Positions 46,250 to 59,200 of a stretch of 64,000 nucleotides of DNA are shown here, piece after piece. Below the pieces are notes generated by a model. That model was not told where the DNA came from, made no database searches, and saw only the letters and a program-made list of their open reading frames with translations. Origin of the DNA: Anaeramoeba flamelloides. Its lineage: Eukaryota > Metamonada > Anaeramoebidae. The stretch's first letter is position 1, and every line of letters starts with the position of its first letter. The stretch covers positions 555,001-619,000 of the forward strand of contig JANTQA010000008.1 in assembly GCA_027625915.1 (NCBI GenBank), given 5' to 3'. Both the position numbers and the translations under genes were made by a program.

Positions 46250-47880
46250 TTCAATGAATCAGAGTAGAACCAATTATTTTTTAAAACACTTTTTTTATTC
46301 AATTTTTGGTTTTATTAAATTCTGTTTTAATTTGAAAATTGTGTTTAAGAGAATATTTGATATTAATCAAAGAAAAAACTGAATAAAAAATCCGACATAA
46401 AAAGGTGTACACTTTAAAAAAATCTTTCATTTTAAACAACAAAAGAAGAAAGATCACGTTTAGAAATGAATTTGTTGAAATCAATAATAATAATAAAAGT
46501 AACAAAAATATTATTACCTAAGATATTTTCAAAGATGATTTTTCTTAATATTCTTAATACGAATGAGTATAAACAATTTATTACCCAGAATTTTTTAGCC
46601 CATTACTATTTATGATTATTTAACCAAAGTATTTTTTACAAATACGTTTTCAAAATTCCTTTTTCAATTTTTTATAATAATTAAGCTAAAAAAAAGAATA
46701 TAAGTTCAGATATTAAAGTAAAATAATTGAATCCGAGAATCAAAAAAAAAAAAACATTTGCTTATATAAAATTGTATATATATAAAAAAAAAATCGAAAA
46801 ATTAGAATTAAAGAATTAATCCAAATAAACAAAAATAATAAGAATAATATCTAAGATATTATTCAAAATAAGACTCATTATTTATCCTATCATTGATGGG
46901 CGATCAAGGAAAATCCGATTTCTGATCAAAATTTCGAAAAAAAAAAAATAGAAAGTGAAGAAGTGCTGTAGAGGTACATAGAGTGCCTCGTGGTTCTTCA
47001 GGTTTTTTTTACTTTTTGAAATAAACCGAAAATTTATTAAAATTTTCTGTTTATTTCAAAAAGTAAAAAAAAAACCTAGAACACTTCACAAATAAAATAG
47101 AAAACCCAAAAAAACCTAACGAAAATCTATTTATTTTAAAAATAGACAGGAAAATCAAGAAACCTTAACAGCGCTTTTTCATAATTCAAAAGAATTCGGA
47201 AAAATAAAAGATTTTACTTAATTCTTTTAAATTCAGGAAAACCTAACAGCGTTAGTTGTTTTTTAATTTAAGGAATAAACCGATAATTAAACAAATATTC
47301 AGTTTATTTCTTAAATTTAAAAAAACCTAACGGCTTTAAGAGGAGATTAATCACTCCTTTGAAAAAAAAAAAAAACCAATTTTTTAAAGGTCCAACCCAA
47401 ATAAAAAGAAAATATTGAAAAAAAAAAATTAATCAGAATTCAGAATTATTTCGAGTTTTCTATTTTATGGGTATTGAATAATTAATAAATCAAATAAATA
47501 TATTCTTTAAATCTTCATCCCCGAAGATAAACTTTCAAAAAATCCTATTTTTAATGAACCAAAACTAGAATTAGATGAATTCAATGGCAATGGGGTTAGG
47601 AGTCCATTTTGGAAATTATTTAAAAATAGGGGATTAATTCATTAATTAAAAACTTTTACGAGAACTTTTTTTTCAATTCAAAATTACAAATAAAACCAAG
47701 TTAAGTAGAGGTAATTATATCAAATCTTACAAATAGGATCAAGAAATAAACGAGTCCTATGAATTTTTTTCTGATCATTTTTTTCCTTTTTTTCTTTAAT
47801 TTAATTATTTAATTACTATATAAAAAAAATTAAATTAAGATCTATTCAACTTTCGTATTTATTAAAATATTAATTTATTT
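46250..47880 (+). repeat. Dispersed repeat R2, copy 1
   Basis: Aligns with 52470-53455. Shared blocks are attcaatttttggttttatt, aatttgttgaaatcaa, cccattactattta, ttcagaattattt, aaactagaatta, ccattttggaaattattt and tttattaaaatatt. It differs mainly by the inserted foldback cluster at 46980-47345. Non-coding. Confidence 0.7.
46980..47345. repeat. Cluster of nested hairpins flanked by AACCTAAC motifs
   Basis: A near-perfect hairpin at about 47000-47079 has arms AGGTTTTTTTTACTTTTTGA then AATAAACCGAAAATTT and the inverse. A second, looser hairpin lies at about 47240-47325 (taaggaataaaccgataatt / cagtttatttcttaaattta). Short AACCTAACA/G motifs separate the units. The block is absent from R2 copy 2, so it is an insertion; a relative lies at 54960-55335. 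Confidence 0.65.
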
Positions 47881-49619
47881 GATTAAAAATATATTTTCAA
47901 AGATCCAGTTTCATATCGACTATGTTCCTCAAAAACGAGAAAATGAAATTACCCCCTTAAGTTTGATTGAAATTTAAAAAAGGATTATATATATATATAT
48001 ATATATACTGGTATTCCAATCAACCAGTTGATGGATATTTTAAAAGAATTCACGAGTTAATTATTCTAATCATAAAAAAGACTAAACTTATAAAAAATAA
48101 AAAAAAAAACAAAAAAATAAAAAAAAGTAGATCACAAATTTTGAAAGGAGCATTTTGAAAGTTTTAACGAAAGTTTCATTAAAAAAAAGTTTATCAATAA
48201 AATTTTTTACTAATTATTCTCTGAATTTAAAAAAAACCATTATTTGTTAGATAATTTATTATATTTTATTATAATATTTTCAAACATCTTGTTATTTTAA
48301 ATTTTGATCTTGGTGATAAAAAATTAGATTAAAAATAAAAAAAAAAAAAATAAAATCATTTAAAAAGCAAAAAAAAAAAAGAAAAATAAAAATAAAATTA
48401 TAATACTATTTATTAAATAATATCTGAGGATTGATTGTAAAAATTCACTTTTAATCCAATAAAATATTCAAAATTTCCTAATTTATTATCCCACATAAGA
48501 ATATAATTTAAGAAATAATCTAATTCATACAGATTTTAATACAAGTAATATTTTGATTTATTAAATTTCAACAAATTTCGTTTCTTCAAAGTTATCTTGA
48601 AACAAATTAAAGAACAAATAATAGAATAAATATTAATTATTCATTTCTCAACAAATTTAAAGTTTATTTTTGGCAATTATTTTCACTCTCCCGATTTATA
48701 AATGCACAATACAATATAATTATTAAAGTAATTTTAATAGAGAGTTATTACTTGTGAGAACTTGGGCCAAAGTTAATATATAGTACTTTTTGGAAGTACA
48801 TGAAAATTCAATATGTGGTAAGTTTTTAATTAAAAAAACAACAAAATCTATGAAGATATTTTAACTACTTTATTCAGATTTTATTTATAAAAAGAGACAA
48901 ATTAACTATTTGGGGAAAAATTAAAATAAATAAAAATAGTTCAACACACTTTTTAATCAGGAATAATAAAGTTGTGGAAAGAAAAAGTTAAATCAAAAAA
49001 AAAAAAAATTAACAATTTATTTAAAAATAATAATCCTTTATATTATATCATTCAACCCAACATATATATATATGTATATATATATCCTTTATTATCGAAA
49101 TTTTGTATTTTTTAAAAGACCTCAAAAATAGACAATTTTTTTACATATTTTTAATAAATAATTGGTCAATAAAAGAAAAACCCATACCAAAAGGATAAAG
49201 CATGAAAAAACTGTTATTGTTCTGAATACTTCATTTTATATTTATTTATTTATTCTTTTATTAATTGATCTTACTTAGAATTTTCGGTTCGATTCACTTT
49301 CCCAATTATAAAATGTTATTAACTTTTTTTCCTCTTCACTTTTTTTCCACAACTGTAAGGCGAATTAAAAACCAAAGATATCTTGAGTTTTAGTGATTTT
49401 TTTGTTTTTAGTTTTAGACCAAACATTATTTTATCGTATTCATAACCTTATTCTTCAATGACAAAGAATTCATTGGAGTTACCTTGATTTTTTTAGAAAT
49501 TTTTTAATAAAGGACCAATTTTGATAAAATTTTATATTTGATTTTGGTATCTCAAATACTATTAGAATTATACTATTTGTTTCAAAATAAAAAGAACAAA
49601 CTTTCCAGTCAGATATCCA

Positions 49620-49815
49620 AAAAAAAAGATTTCCTCATCATAGGAACTTCGAAATTTTTAATTCTACAAATCAGATTAATTATTTAAATTATTCACTTCA
49701 CTTATCTCTTTTCGAATTGGGGATCTTTGATGATTTATTTTATTCTTTGATGTATGATTTCTTGCAAAGTTGAAAGAACATTTGGATCTTTTGATTTTGA
49801 AATTAACAGTAAGAA
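49620..49815 (+). repeat. Dispersed repeat R3, copy 3
   Basis: Contains tcgaaatttttaattctac, ggggatctttgatgattta and ttggatcttttgattttgaa then attaacagt, matching 26970 and 42110. It lies about 620 bases upstream of the small membrane protein gene. Confidence 0.5.
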
Positions 49816-50438
49816 CAAAAATGTCAGGACTATCAGCTCTTCAAAATATTAATTAAAAGGGTTTTAATGTAAAAATAATCCTATTTACAAATCTCTAAAA
49901 ATATCTATTAATTGTTATTCTTAGAGATCTGAAATAATTCTTTTTTATATAACAATTCAATTTCATCAAGGTAGAATTCATTTTGAGTATTGTATTGAAA
50001 TAAAATTTGATTTTAAATTTAAATATCAGATTTTAAAGCTAATTAATAATCAAAAAGTTATTTTTGACTAATAAAAAAAACCTAAAAGTAATTAAAATTT
50101 TCAAAGCAAAAAAATAAAAATAATCTCAAAAACTCATAATCAACAACAACTATAACAGTACACCTCTTTAAATATTGGTTTAGTTTTGGAATATTTCAAA
50201 CATGAGAGAAATTAATACTGAATGAAGAAACACTAATGATATATAATGAAAGAACAAATTTGTTTGGAATAAAAAAAAAGCTCCATACTTTTAATGATCA
50301 ACTCACTGAAGAAAAGAAACTCCCCCAAAGATTCTTTTCTTAACAAAAATAACAAATTCATTCGAAACAGAGGAAAACTGAATCAAAACGATTAATCTGA
50401 GCAGATCCATTTTTTTGTTTTTTTTCCTTTTTGAACAA

Positions 50439-50939
50439 ATGACTTCTGAATCACCATCACCAATACCAACCAACTCTAACGTCCCGATTCTAAAACCAAC
50501 AACAGCTGATGACACAAATCATTCTTTATTTTTTTTATTATTAACATTTGCGCTCACGATAATTTTTGTTCTTATTGTGTGGTATTTTATCAGAAGAAGA
50601 AAAAAATTAAAAACCCTTGTAGGCGCAATTCTAGCAACTGGCGAAATTGAAAAAGAAGTAGAAATCAAAGACGAGGATCTTATTTTTACACCACACACAA
50701 CAACAGTTAATAAAAAAAACTCTGAAAATGAAGAGAAAGATACCATTCTAATGGATTCCCAATTAGGTGACTCCTCTGATCTGGGGATCCAAAACAACAG
50801 AAGAAGGACAGACGACGATTTGTTTGAATCAATAATATTTTCAAAATCGGATGATGAGGACTATGAAGACAATGACAATGACGATGAGGAGGAAGGTGAA
50901 GAAGGAGAGGAATTAGAAGAAAAAGAAGAAATGCTTTAA
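50439..50939 (+). CDS. Small single-pass membrane protein with acidic tail
   Basis: Intronless frame of 166 residues from the ATG at 50439; no family recognised. A Ser/Pro/Thr-rich N-terminus (MTSESPSPIPTNSNVPILKP) without a cleavable signal leads into one membrane helix at about 30-50 (LFFLLLTFALTIIFVLIVWY) and a basic stop-transfer RRRKKLK. By the positive-inside rule this gives an outside N-terminus and a cytosolic tail of about 110 residues. The tail contains NRRRTDDDLFESIIF and ends in a highly acidic run (DDEDYEDNDNDDEEEGEEGE). Composition and topology suggest a signalling or trafficking adaptor, but that is only an inference. The stop codon overlaps AATAAA (50938-50943), a likely polyadenylation signal, giving a very short 3' end. 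An upstream exon cannot be excluded. Confidence 0.7.
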   Translation: MTSESPSPIPTNSNVPILKPTTADDTNHSLFFLLLTFALTIIFVLIVWYFIRRRKKLKTLVGAILATGEIEKEVEIKDEDLIFTPHTTTVNKKNSENEEKDTILMDSQLGDSSDLGIQNNRRRTDDDLFESIIFSKSDDEDYEDNDNDDEEEGEEGEELEEKEEML

Positions 50940-51199
50940 TAAAGAATTTTGCCTTCAAAGCTTTTTGCAGAAAAGCAGAATTTGAAGTTGTGTTAAAATC
51001 TTATTTTTCTTTGAACGTAAGGCTTTCAAAGTCTTTGTTCTTTTATTTTGTTTAATTTAAAAATAAAAAAAAAAATAAATTTCTGAAGATACACCCAACA
51101 AACTAAAAACATAAATAATATTAACTGAAAGAAATATCAAAAACGATTGTGTTTATTTGAATAATTTATCAATATTTTTTACCTTCTTGAATCCATTTT

Positions 51200-52031
51200 C
51201 AAAACGTGAAAACAGCAAATTTTTCTCCCTTCAAAATAGAAGATCAAAAACAGCAAGTTTTTAAAAGTTGGGAATCACATGTTGGTCTTCTTGTTAAAAT
51301 ATTTTCTGGGTACCTTTTTTAAAACTTATGGTATAAAATCTTTTTAAAATGCCTGTAATATAATATTTAAAACAATTATTCTTTTCGTTTTAATCAGAGA
51401 CAACAAAACATTTAAAAATTAACTCTAAAAAAGTAAATTTGTTTTTTGAGGGACTTCTGTATTGAAACCAAACTCTTAAGAGTGCTGATTTAAAGACTTT
51501 TTTCAAAAATTATGTCATTATCTTTATATTATTTAGGTTTAATTGGAAAAACCTTTGAAAATAAAATTGGTTGAATCAATGAACGAGGGAACCAATTTAT
51601 TGAATTTCAAGAAAGTGCAAAAATAACACCTTTTTCACAAGATCACTTTTTTGATGTTTAGATAATTATTTAACCTTGATAGGCCTCGCCTAGAGAGTTT
51701 TTCAAATAGACTTTTATGGTAATAAAATAATCTTTGATGGAAATTTCTCCAATTTTTGCACATTTTCAATCGAATATTGAAAATAGATCCTGAGAGAACA
51801 ATAACCAATAAACTAAAAGAATAAAGATATTTTTCGACTTTGGGTTCTGTAATATTGATTAATTCAAACTTTAAATTTGTGGTGAAATTTAGATTTTTTT
51901 CTGACATTCTTGGGGTTTATTACAAAGATGAAGATCATTTTTTATTGATGCAGATCAACAAACAATTAAGTATGACTTTACCAATCGATTGTTTAGAAAC
52001 AGTTGAACAATGCTGTACTAATGTGATTTAG
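51200..52031 (+). pseudogene. Exon-like pieces of an unrecognised gene, possibly broken
   Basis: Three GC-richer plus-strand segments read as protein after acceptor-like AG. About 51215-51300 encodes NFSPFKIEDQKQQVFKSWES then HVGLLVKIFSG. About 51537-51650 encodes GLIGKTFENKIG, an in-frame TGA, then INERGNQFIEFQESAKITPF and SQDHFFD. 51893-52031, after AAATTTAG, encodes FFSDILGVYYKDEDHFLLMQ, INKQLSMTLPIDCLETVEQC and CTNVI before TAG. I found no starting ATG, and the first two pieces do not join in phase. This may be a decayed gene, a gene with sequencing errors, or chance. Family unknown. Confidence 0.35.
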
Positions 52032-52060
52032 ACCAATTATCAACACACCTTAATCTTCGA

Positions 52061-52079
52061 CCCCCCCCCCCCACCCCCC
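52061..52079 (+). repeat. C12-A-C6 tract
   Basis: Nineteen bases that are all C except one A, in AT-rich DNA. The minus strand is G6TG12, which could form a G-quadruplex. It lies 30 bases past the TAG of the exon-like piece ending at 52031. Confidence 0.95.
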
Positions 52080-52469
52080 TTGGTAAATGTAAATCCCTTA
52101 AGATCAGAATTTATTTAAATTTCAATCTTTTGGTCAATACTGTTCCTTTAACTTAATTTTCATTTTTTTTTTAAATTTTTTGTATATTGTTGAAAAAGCA
52201 TTTTTATTCTTTTTACCTGTATAAAATTAAAAGGGTACAAATAACTTGTAAAGTTTTATTTATTTTCAAAGAGGGTTATTTGACACTAAAATTTATTTTT
52301 ATTATTTAGAAATTTTTTTTAAGGGAGTAAGTACATTTTATCATTTGGAAAAATTTTAATTGTATGAACATTACTGAAAAAATATTTTTTGAGTGCCACC
52401 AGATATTGTAAATCTGAAACCAAAATACCATTCGCTACTCTGTTCATGAAAAGATCCAAAGTAATTCAG

Positions 52470-53455
52470 ATATTGAATCTTTCATTTTTTCAATTTTTTT
52501 AACATTTTTTTGATTCAATTTTTGTTTTATTAAATTAGGTTTTGGATCTAAAAATGTGTTGATATGAATGAGTGAAATTAATCAAAGAGTAAAACAAAAA
52601 AAAAAAACCTTAGAAGGGGTGTATTCAAAAAAAATCCTTTCTTTCAGAGGACCATACATAAAAGATCACCATTTCAAATAAATTTGTTGAAATCAAGAAA
52701 GAAAAAAATTAAAATAGAAATCATATTTTCGAAGATTTTTTTCAATTATCTTCTTAATTTATCCGAATTCAAACAATTAATAACCTTGGTTTTATTGCCC
52801 CATTACTATTTATTAGTATTATAAAAAATCTTTTTTTACAAATTTACATTCCAAAATTCTTTTTTCAAATATTTTTATCAAACAATATCAAAATAAAGAA
52901 TACTATTTCAAAAATTGAAAAAAATGGGTTGAATTCTCGGAATAAAAAAACAATTACAAAAGATTCAACTCAAAATAAAAGTAATATTTTGGAAAAAAAT
53001 TCAATCAGATTCAGAATTATTTTTCGTTCTCAATTTAATGGAAAATCAATAATTATAAAATCAAATGAATTTGCCCAATAAATCTTTTTTTCTCAAGAGG
53101 AATCAAAAAAGTATCATATTTTCTTTATCTAAAACTAGAATTAAACAAATTAAATGATTATAGTATTTTTCTATTCATTTTGGAAATTATTTCGAAATAG
53201 AAAGTTTTTTTTTTAATTAAATATTTTATAAACTAAAGTATTTTTCTGAAGATTTAAAAATAAATCTAAATAAATAATAAGTAATTGTATCAAATATTAC
53301 ATATAAGTTCTATAAATAAAAGATATTTATTTATTTTTTCAAGCCCAATAGCTTTCATTTTTTTGAATTCTATTTTGTAGTTGGTTTGAAAATATATTAT
53401 ACGAGGATATATCAAACTCCTGTATTTATTAAAATATCAATATATTGCGTAAAGA
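52470..53455 (+). repeat. Dispersed repeat R2, copy 2
   Basis: Shorter relative of 46250-47880, without the foldback cluster. Matching blocks include tttttgattcaatttttgtt, atttgttgaaatcaag, gccccattactatttatta, ttcagaattattt and tcattttggaaattatttcg. Just upstream (52385-52470) the minus strand carries a short protein-like reading (YFGSFHEQSSEWYFGFRF) with no partner exon. Confidence 0.65.
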
Positions 53456-54959
53456 AATGATTTATGGAGTTTAGTTTTACATAAATGGTGACATTCAAAA
53501 TATCGAAATTGTACTTAATTCCTTAAGGGTTTATTGTCTATTTTATTAAATATTCAAAAAAAAATAAATTTATCTTTTTTAATATTTTATTTACTAAAAC
53601 ACATGATCTTTCCCAGTTAAATTGAAAGAAAAACTAAAAAATGGTTCATTCTTGGAAATAATCTTTTACTAAACTTTTTTGATTACCGTTTTCAAAGTTT
53701 TTACCAAAAAAAAATTCAAAATTTCAGAAAGAATTTTTTACATTTTTTGATGAATTTACCAGTTTTAATCTCTCTTACTTTTTTTTTTTTTGACCGCTGT
53801 CACACCATAATTTTTTTTTCTGGTAATGAACTTTATTAGAATTTGATTTCTGCATTTAATAATCTTAAACAAAGAATACACCTTTTAAATGATATGTAGT
53901 CGTAAAACTGTAAAAATAATAAAACATTTTCTATAATAAGTGGACAAAAAAAAAGAAAATTTATCGCAAAAAAAAAGTTCACGAGATAATTTAATGGTGA
54001 ATAGTAAAAAAGAAAATTTTAATATTGTTCATTAGTTTGAAATTTATCAGTCTTTATTTATTTATTTATTTTTTATATTCATACTTGACGGTTTAAAAAA
54101 CTTATTAAAGAATCTTAAAAATGATTTTTATTGGTTAGGGTATTGTATGAAAATGGTTACAGATCATACAATATGAATGCTACGTAAACACATAAAAAAC
54201 AGAACCCCATTTAAACAAATATTTTATTACCCCATAACAGTCTGTTCCAATGATTTAGAAGAAACTTATAGGTGTATAAATATATTATCTAAATGTTTAT
54301 ATGTGATTATTATGAAAAAAAAAAAAAAATTGAAAATTTTAGATTTTCCAATAATTTAATTTATTGGCTCTGTTTATTGAATCAACCAATTTAGTGTTTA
54401 AAGACCCAAACTCGAAAAAAATCAGAGTGAAAAAGTAATTCTTTTAATAAATTGAATTCGGTCAATAAATAAACACATATTTTTAATCTGGAACCTTCCT
54501 CAAAAATGAAAATTATAATCAATTAATAAAAGTAAAAATGAATAACTCAAGAAAAAAAGATTAAACTTTAAAAAAATAGGTTATCTATTTAAATTTTCTG
54601 ATCTGGTTTTTACATTTTATTGATCTGGTATTATTAAAAACCATGATTATTAATTTTTTACTTTTTAATGAACCCACTTGTAATTAATACTATCGATTAA
54701 TAATAAATATCAAATCAAATATTCTTTTTCAAGATTTTTACAAATTTAAAATGAAAAATCCAATTTTGGATTTTTCTATTAAGATTTTTTTCAAATATAA
54801 TAGTAAAAAACTTGAAAAAATTATTCGTTATAGTTACGATATCATTTCATTAATATTTTAAAAGTATTATAAAATACATAAATATCTTTTAAATGTATGA
54901 TCAATTATTTTGACTATTAAAGAATATTTTAATGATTTTAATTGAAAAAAAAAATATTT
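53456..54959. other. Intergenic, no supported gene
   Basis: AT-rich with homopolymers. A 60-codon frame at 54177-54359 is the only one of note and is not distinguishable from chance. Confidence 0.55.
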
Positions 54960-55335
54960 TTTTCTTTGATTTTCCCTTAGGTTTTTCAGAATTTAAAAGA
55001 ATAGAGTTAAATTAAAGATTTTACTCAATTATTTTGAATTCTGGAAAACCTAGGACACTTTCCGTTAGGTTTTTTTTACTTTTTGAAATAAACAGAAAAT
55101 TTATGAAATTTTACGTTTATTACAAAAAGTATTAAAACCACCTTTAGCTTTTCCAAAATTTAAAAGAATTGAGAAAAATCTTTTTTTTTGATTTTTCTCC
55201 ATTTATTTAAATTATGGAGTAGCTAGGCACTCTGTAGAATATATCGGACACTATTGGTCGGTTTTTTTTTGGAAATTTAAATAATCAAGTATGATTCATA
55301 AATTCTACTTAATTCTTATAAATCCTCGAAACTTG
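54960..55335. repeat. Hairpin cluster related to 46980-47345
   Basis: Shares tcttttaaattc/attttgaattc followed by aggaaaaccta/tggaaaaccta, and the hairpin arm GGTTTTTTTTACTTTTTGAA then ATAAACAGAAAATTTAT with an imperfect inverse (aaattttacgtttattacaa). A second hairpin pairs agaattgagaaaaatctttt with aagatttttctcaattctt-like sequence. More diverged than the first cluster. Confidence 0.55.
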
Positions 55336-56118
55336 ACGGACATCGAATAATTATCATTAAGAAAATTTTTTTTCTGTATTTCAGTTCTATTAGATAAGTA
55401 CAACATTTTCAAAGCTATTAGCTATTAACTATTGTCTATCAAAATAAATATCCTCACTTTGAATAAACTAAAATTCATCCTACGATTTTTTAACATTTTT
55501 TACCTCAAAAAAAAAACCCTTTTTTTCTTTACTAGAGACTTTTAAAAAAGGTAGCTGGTAAAAACAATAAATACAATATCCTCAAGAATTTTGAAGTTGT
55601 TGAATTTTTATTATATTATAAATAAACTTTATTATTAATGATGATAGGTCGATGAAAGAGTTAGTTTTGGCTGACTTTTTATTTTTCTATTTTATTTATT
55701 CATACTAGTATGTCAAATCAATTATGAAGGTTAGATCATTAAATTTCAGTAAAATTTTAAATAAGGAACCAAAAGTTGTTCAAATTTTTTGTATTTTTTG
55801 TTAATTTGGTTTATAAAAATATTCTAAAAAAATTTTCAAATTTGATCCTTCCTTTTGAAAATTTATTTTTTAATCATTTTACTTTCAGAAATCAATATCT
55901 TTGTTAATAATATAATATGTTTTTTGATATAATGCTTTTCATATAGCCTTGTTGTTTTTATAATCTTTTATAAAAATGGATTGTAAACTCAATAATAATG
56001 TCGAATTCAAAAATATTAATATTTTTTTGGTCAAAGATTATTTATTTTTAATTTTGGTATGATGGAATTTCAATTAAAAAGTTGAAATCTTTTCAATTTT
56101 AATTTAAAATGAACCTCA

Positions 56119-56155
<37 letters not shown>

Positions 56156-56292
56156 GAATTAAAAATATTTTAAATTAAAAATAAAGAAAGAAAAAAGGAA
56201 ATGAAAAAAATAAAAATAAAAAAAAATGTAATATTCATAATGAATCAATATAAAAATAAAAAAAAAAAAAAAAAAAACGAATTTAAATTCAA
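55336..56292. other. 3' flank of the ubiquitin hydrolase gene, no gene seen
   Basis: AT-rich, without open frames of interest. It holds the (AAT)n repeat at 56120-56153 and A-rich tracts. Confidence 0.6.
56120..56153. repeat. (AAT)n microsatellite
   Basis: About 11 perfect TAA/AAT units about 140 bases beyond the stop codon of the ubiquitin hydrolase gene. Confidence 0.95.
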
Positions 56293-59200
56293 TTATTTAT
56301 ATAAATTTAATAGAGCTTCAATTGATTGTGATATATTATTATTCTTAATATTTTTTTTTGAAATTTTATTTTTTATTAGGGTAAACAAATCAACTATATC
56401 TGGGTTCCAAACTTTTATTAATTGTAACCAAGTTTGTGAGCATTCTGCGATTAACTTGAAGATGTTTAATTGAATTTGCAATTTCATTATTTCTGTATTG
56501 GATCCCTTCTTCGACTTCTTTCTGAGAAAAACATTCAAATCTGTAATAATTAATTTAATATAAACTTGAACAAAATTATCTGAATCTGATTCATCCAAAT
56601 TATTTGAAATTATTTTTAAAATGGTATAATAATGGCTTGTGGGATTATTATTACTAATCTCTTTACTGCTATTGCTATTATTTTTTTGAACTGTATTCTT
56701 CTTGTCCGCATTTAATAAAACATTGATGTTTTCATAACCAGTGAAAAGAAACTGCCTAAATATCTTGGTACTGATTATCGAGATAATAAAATCTTTGTAG
56801 ACGTACAAATCATTGGGCAAATGGCCGATAATAAAATTGAATTCCTTTTCGTTTTGGGAATTTTTGATCAATAAAATAAAATAAAAAAGGAGAAATTGCT
56901 TGATTATCGGGCTGTTTTTTTTAAACATTGAACTGCTTATATTTACAATTTGCTTTGCCATTGAAGTGAACAATTCATGTTCAAAATAAGCAGGGTAGCG
57001 GGTGTTCTTGTGGTAATTTTCAATGAAGCCAATTTTATTTTTTTTCCCTTGTAGCCTAATATTTTCAAAGAATCTAATTACGTAATTCAAAACCTTTTTC
57101 CAGTCATTTCTGAAGCCAAGTATTGCGTTCTGTAAAATATTGAGATACAAGTCAACTATTTCGGGGTATTTTGAAAAGATGATTGATAAATTATCCAACA
57201 GTATATTAATAAATTTGGGGCCATTTTCCCAGTATTGTGGCACTTTGCTAATTTCCTTTTTATGCTCCCCGACGGATTTCATCCAGCCGATGCTAATATT
57301 CAAAATTTTGAGTGTCTCAATAAAAATTTCTTTTTGGCTTTTCGTTAAAGATTGTATTTTGGCAAATTTATTTTGAAGATTTGATGCAAATAAATTTTGG
57401 CCCTTGCAATGGAAAAAGACTAAATAATCATCAAAATTGGTTAAAAGTAATTCCAATAGAGGTAAAATTTTTTTTTTATTGTTCTCAAAAAATTTGATAT
57501 TTTTGAAAATCAATTGAATGACTTTTTTTCTAAAATCCTTTTTTTTGATCATGTTCACAGAAATTATGTCAATAAGTATTTTTGAAGAGATTTCATATTT
57601 TTGCGATTTGACAATCAAATTTTTAATTGACCACATTAAACAACTGCTGTTCATCAAATGCTTTTCAAAATTTGGGGAATGCGCTGAGCATGTTTTCAAA
57701 ATTCGGAAATAAAGCGGCAGGGTTATCGTGTAGTAATAGGTAGTCTGTTGGTCATTGCTTAAATCCAGTTTCCAATCAATCAATTCCTTCCTCTTCCTTT
57801 TCGAATTGGAAAATAAGAGGCAAATTTCCTTTGACTTATTAAAGGCAACTTCAAGGAACCGAAACATATTTTGAAGATTTAAATCGCAATTGATATGGAA
57901 TTTTTGCAATTTATTATAAAAGGTCCAAAGATCATTAAAATAGTTTTTTAACAATTTTATACTTTTATCTCCTTTGATACAATGGATAAAGACATCAAAA
58001 TACCCACTGTATTTGAAAAAGGTGCTTGGATAGAATTTATTTCTTTTTGTTTTATTTTTTAATTCGCTATAAATTGTTTTGTTTATTGTTGAAAACCTAT
58101 TTAATAAAAATTCAAATATTTTGAGTACTTGCTCATTATCCTTATCAAAACCCAAAATTAACGTTTCTAAAAATTTCAAACACTCCTCATTGATTAAAAT
58201 GTTTTCACATTCGATCAACCAAGGTTTTAACCATAGATCGTGGTTGTTTAATAGCCATATTTTTGATTGCCTTTTATGGTAAATCATTTGTGAAAATAAA
58301 TTTATCGTCTTGGCAGCAATTTCATTTTTTTCTAACAGAGAATGAATAATTGTAATGATAGTTGTTAATGTTGTAGATTGCTTTTCTTTTATATATAATA
58401 ATTGCTCAAGTGTTAAAAAATATCTATTGAAATTCGAAATATCTGTTAAATTTTGAATTTTTTTCGTAAATGTTTCAATTGTCTTTTCATAAAATTCTGG
58501 CTTAATTTTACATAATATTTTTAAGATCTTTCCAGAATATCGTATATTGGTATTATTTTCAATAGTTTCTTGCAAAAAATCGCTATTTATTAATAAGAAT
58601 AAATCCAATTTTGATATCTTGATTTTATATTGTTCATTATCAAATTCTTCTTTTTCATCTTCATCCACTTTCTTTCTTTTCTTTTTCTTTTCCTTTTCCT
58701 TTTCCTTTTCCTTTTCCTTTTCACTTCCCTTACCTTTTCCTTTTTCTTCTTGATTTTGTTCTCCTCCCTTTTTTTTTTCCTTTTCCTTTTCCTCTTCCTT
58801 TCCGTTCCCCTTCCCCTTCTCCTTCTCCTTCCCCTTTTCCTTTCCCTTTTCTAATTTTTTTTTATGTTTATTATTATCATTCAAACTAGTCTTATTATAA
58901 TTTAATAATATTTCTATTAAAATTATTAATTTTCTAAATTTATTTTGATTAATAATTTCTTTTTCTTTTATAATATTATTCATTTTTTTATCATTCTTCT
59001 TACTATTATTATTCGTCTTCTTATCCTGATCATTATTTTTAATTTTAGGGTTTTCTTTTATTGGTGAATACTCAGCTAGATATAAATCTATTAATCTAGA
59101 AATTATATTAATTGAATATAAATATTCCTTAAATAATTTATGTGATAATGAAAATTTAATTAAAATTTCAAAATAATCAGAAATATTTGAGCAGATCAAT

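Larger units (their letters stand above)
44799..50438. other. Long gene-poor stretch
   Basis: No gene is supported. A GC-richer patch at 45100-45215 gives two short protein-like readings (FEIQCRSFGGLSENTL and IGCTSDSDFVEIGI) separated by stops and may be a gene remnant. AT microsatellites lie at 47985-48006 and 49062-49084. The repeats R2, R3 and the foldback cluster are listed separately. Confidence 0.5.

Noticed and set aside
49280-49300. GGTTCGATTC resembling the B box of a tRNA gene
   Set aside because: No A box, acceptor stem or anticodon arm could be built around it; no tRNA gene was found in the window.
54177-54359. 60-codon plus-strand frame
   Set aside because: No splice partner, motif or composition shift supports it.
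58547-58854. Ser/Phe-rich frames opposite the ubiquitin hydrolase
   Set aside because: Antisense shadows of its K/E-rich inserts; the same holds for 60110-60517 and 62505-62824.
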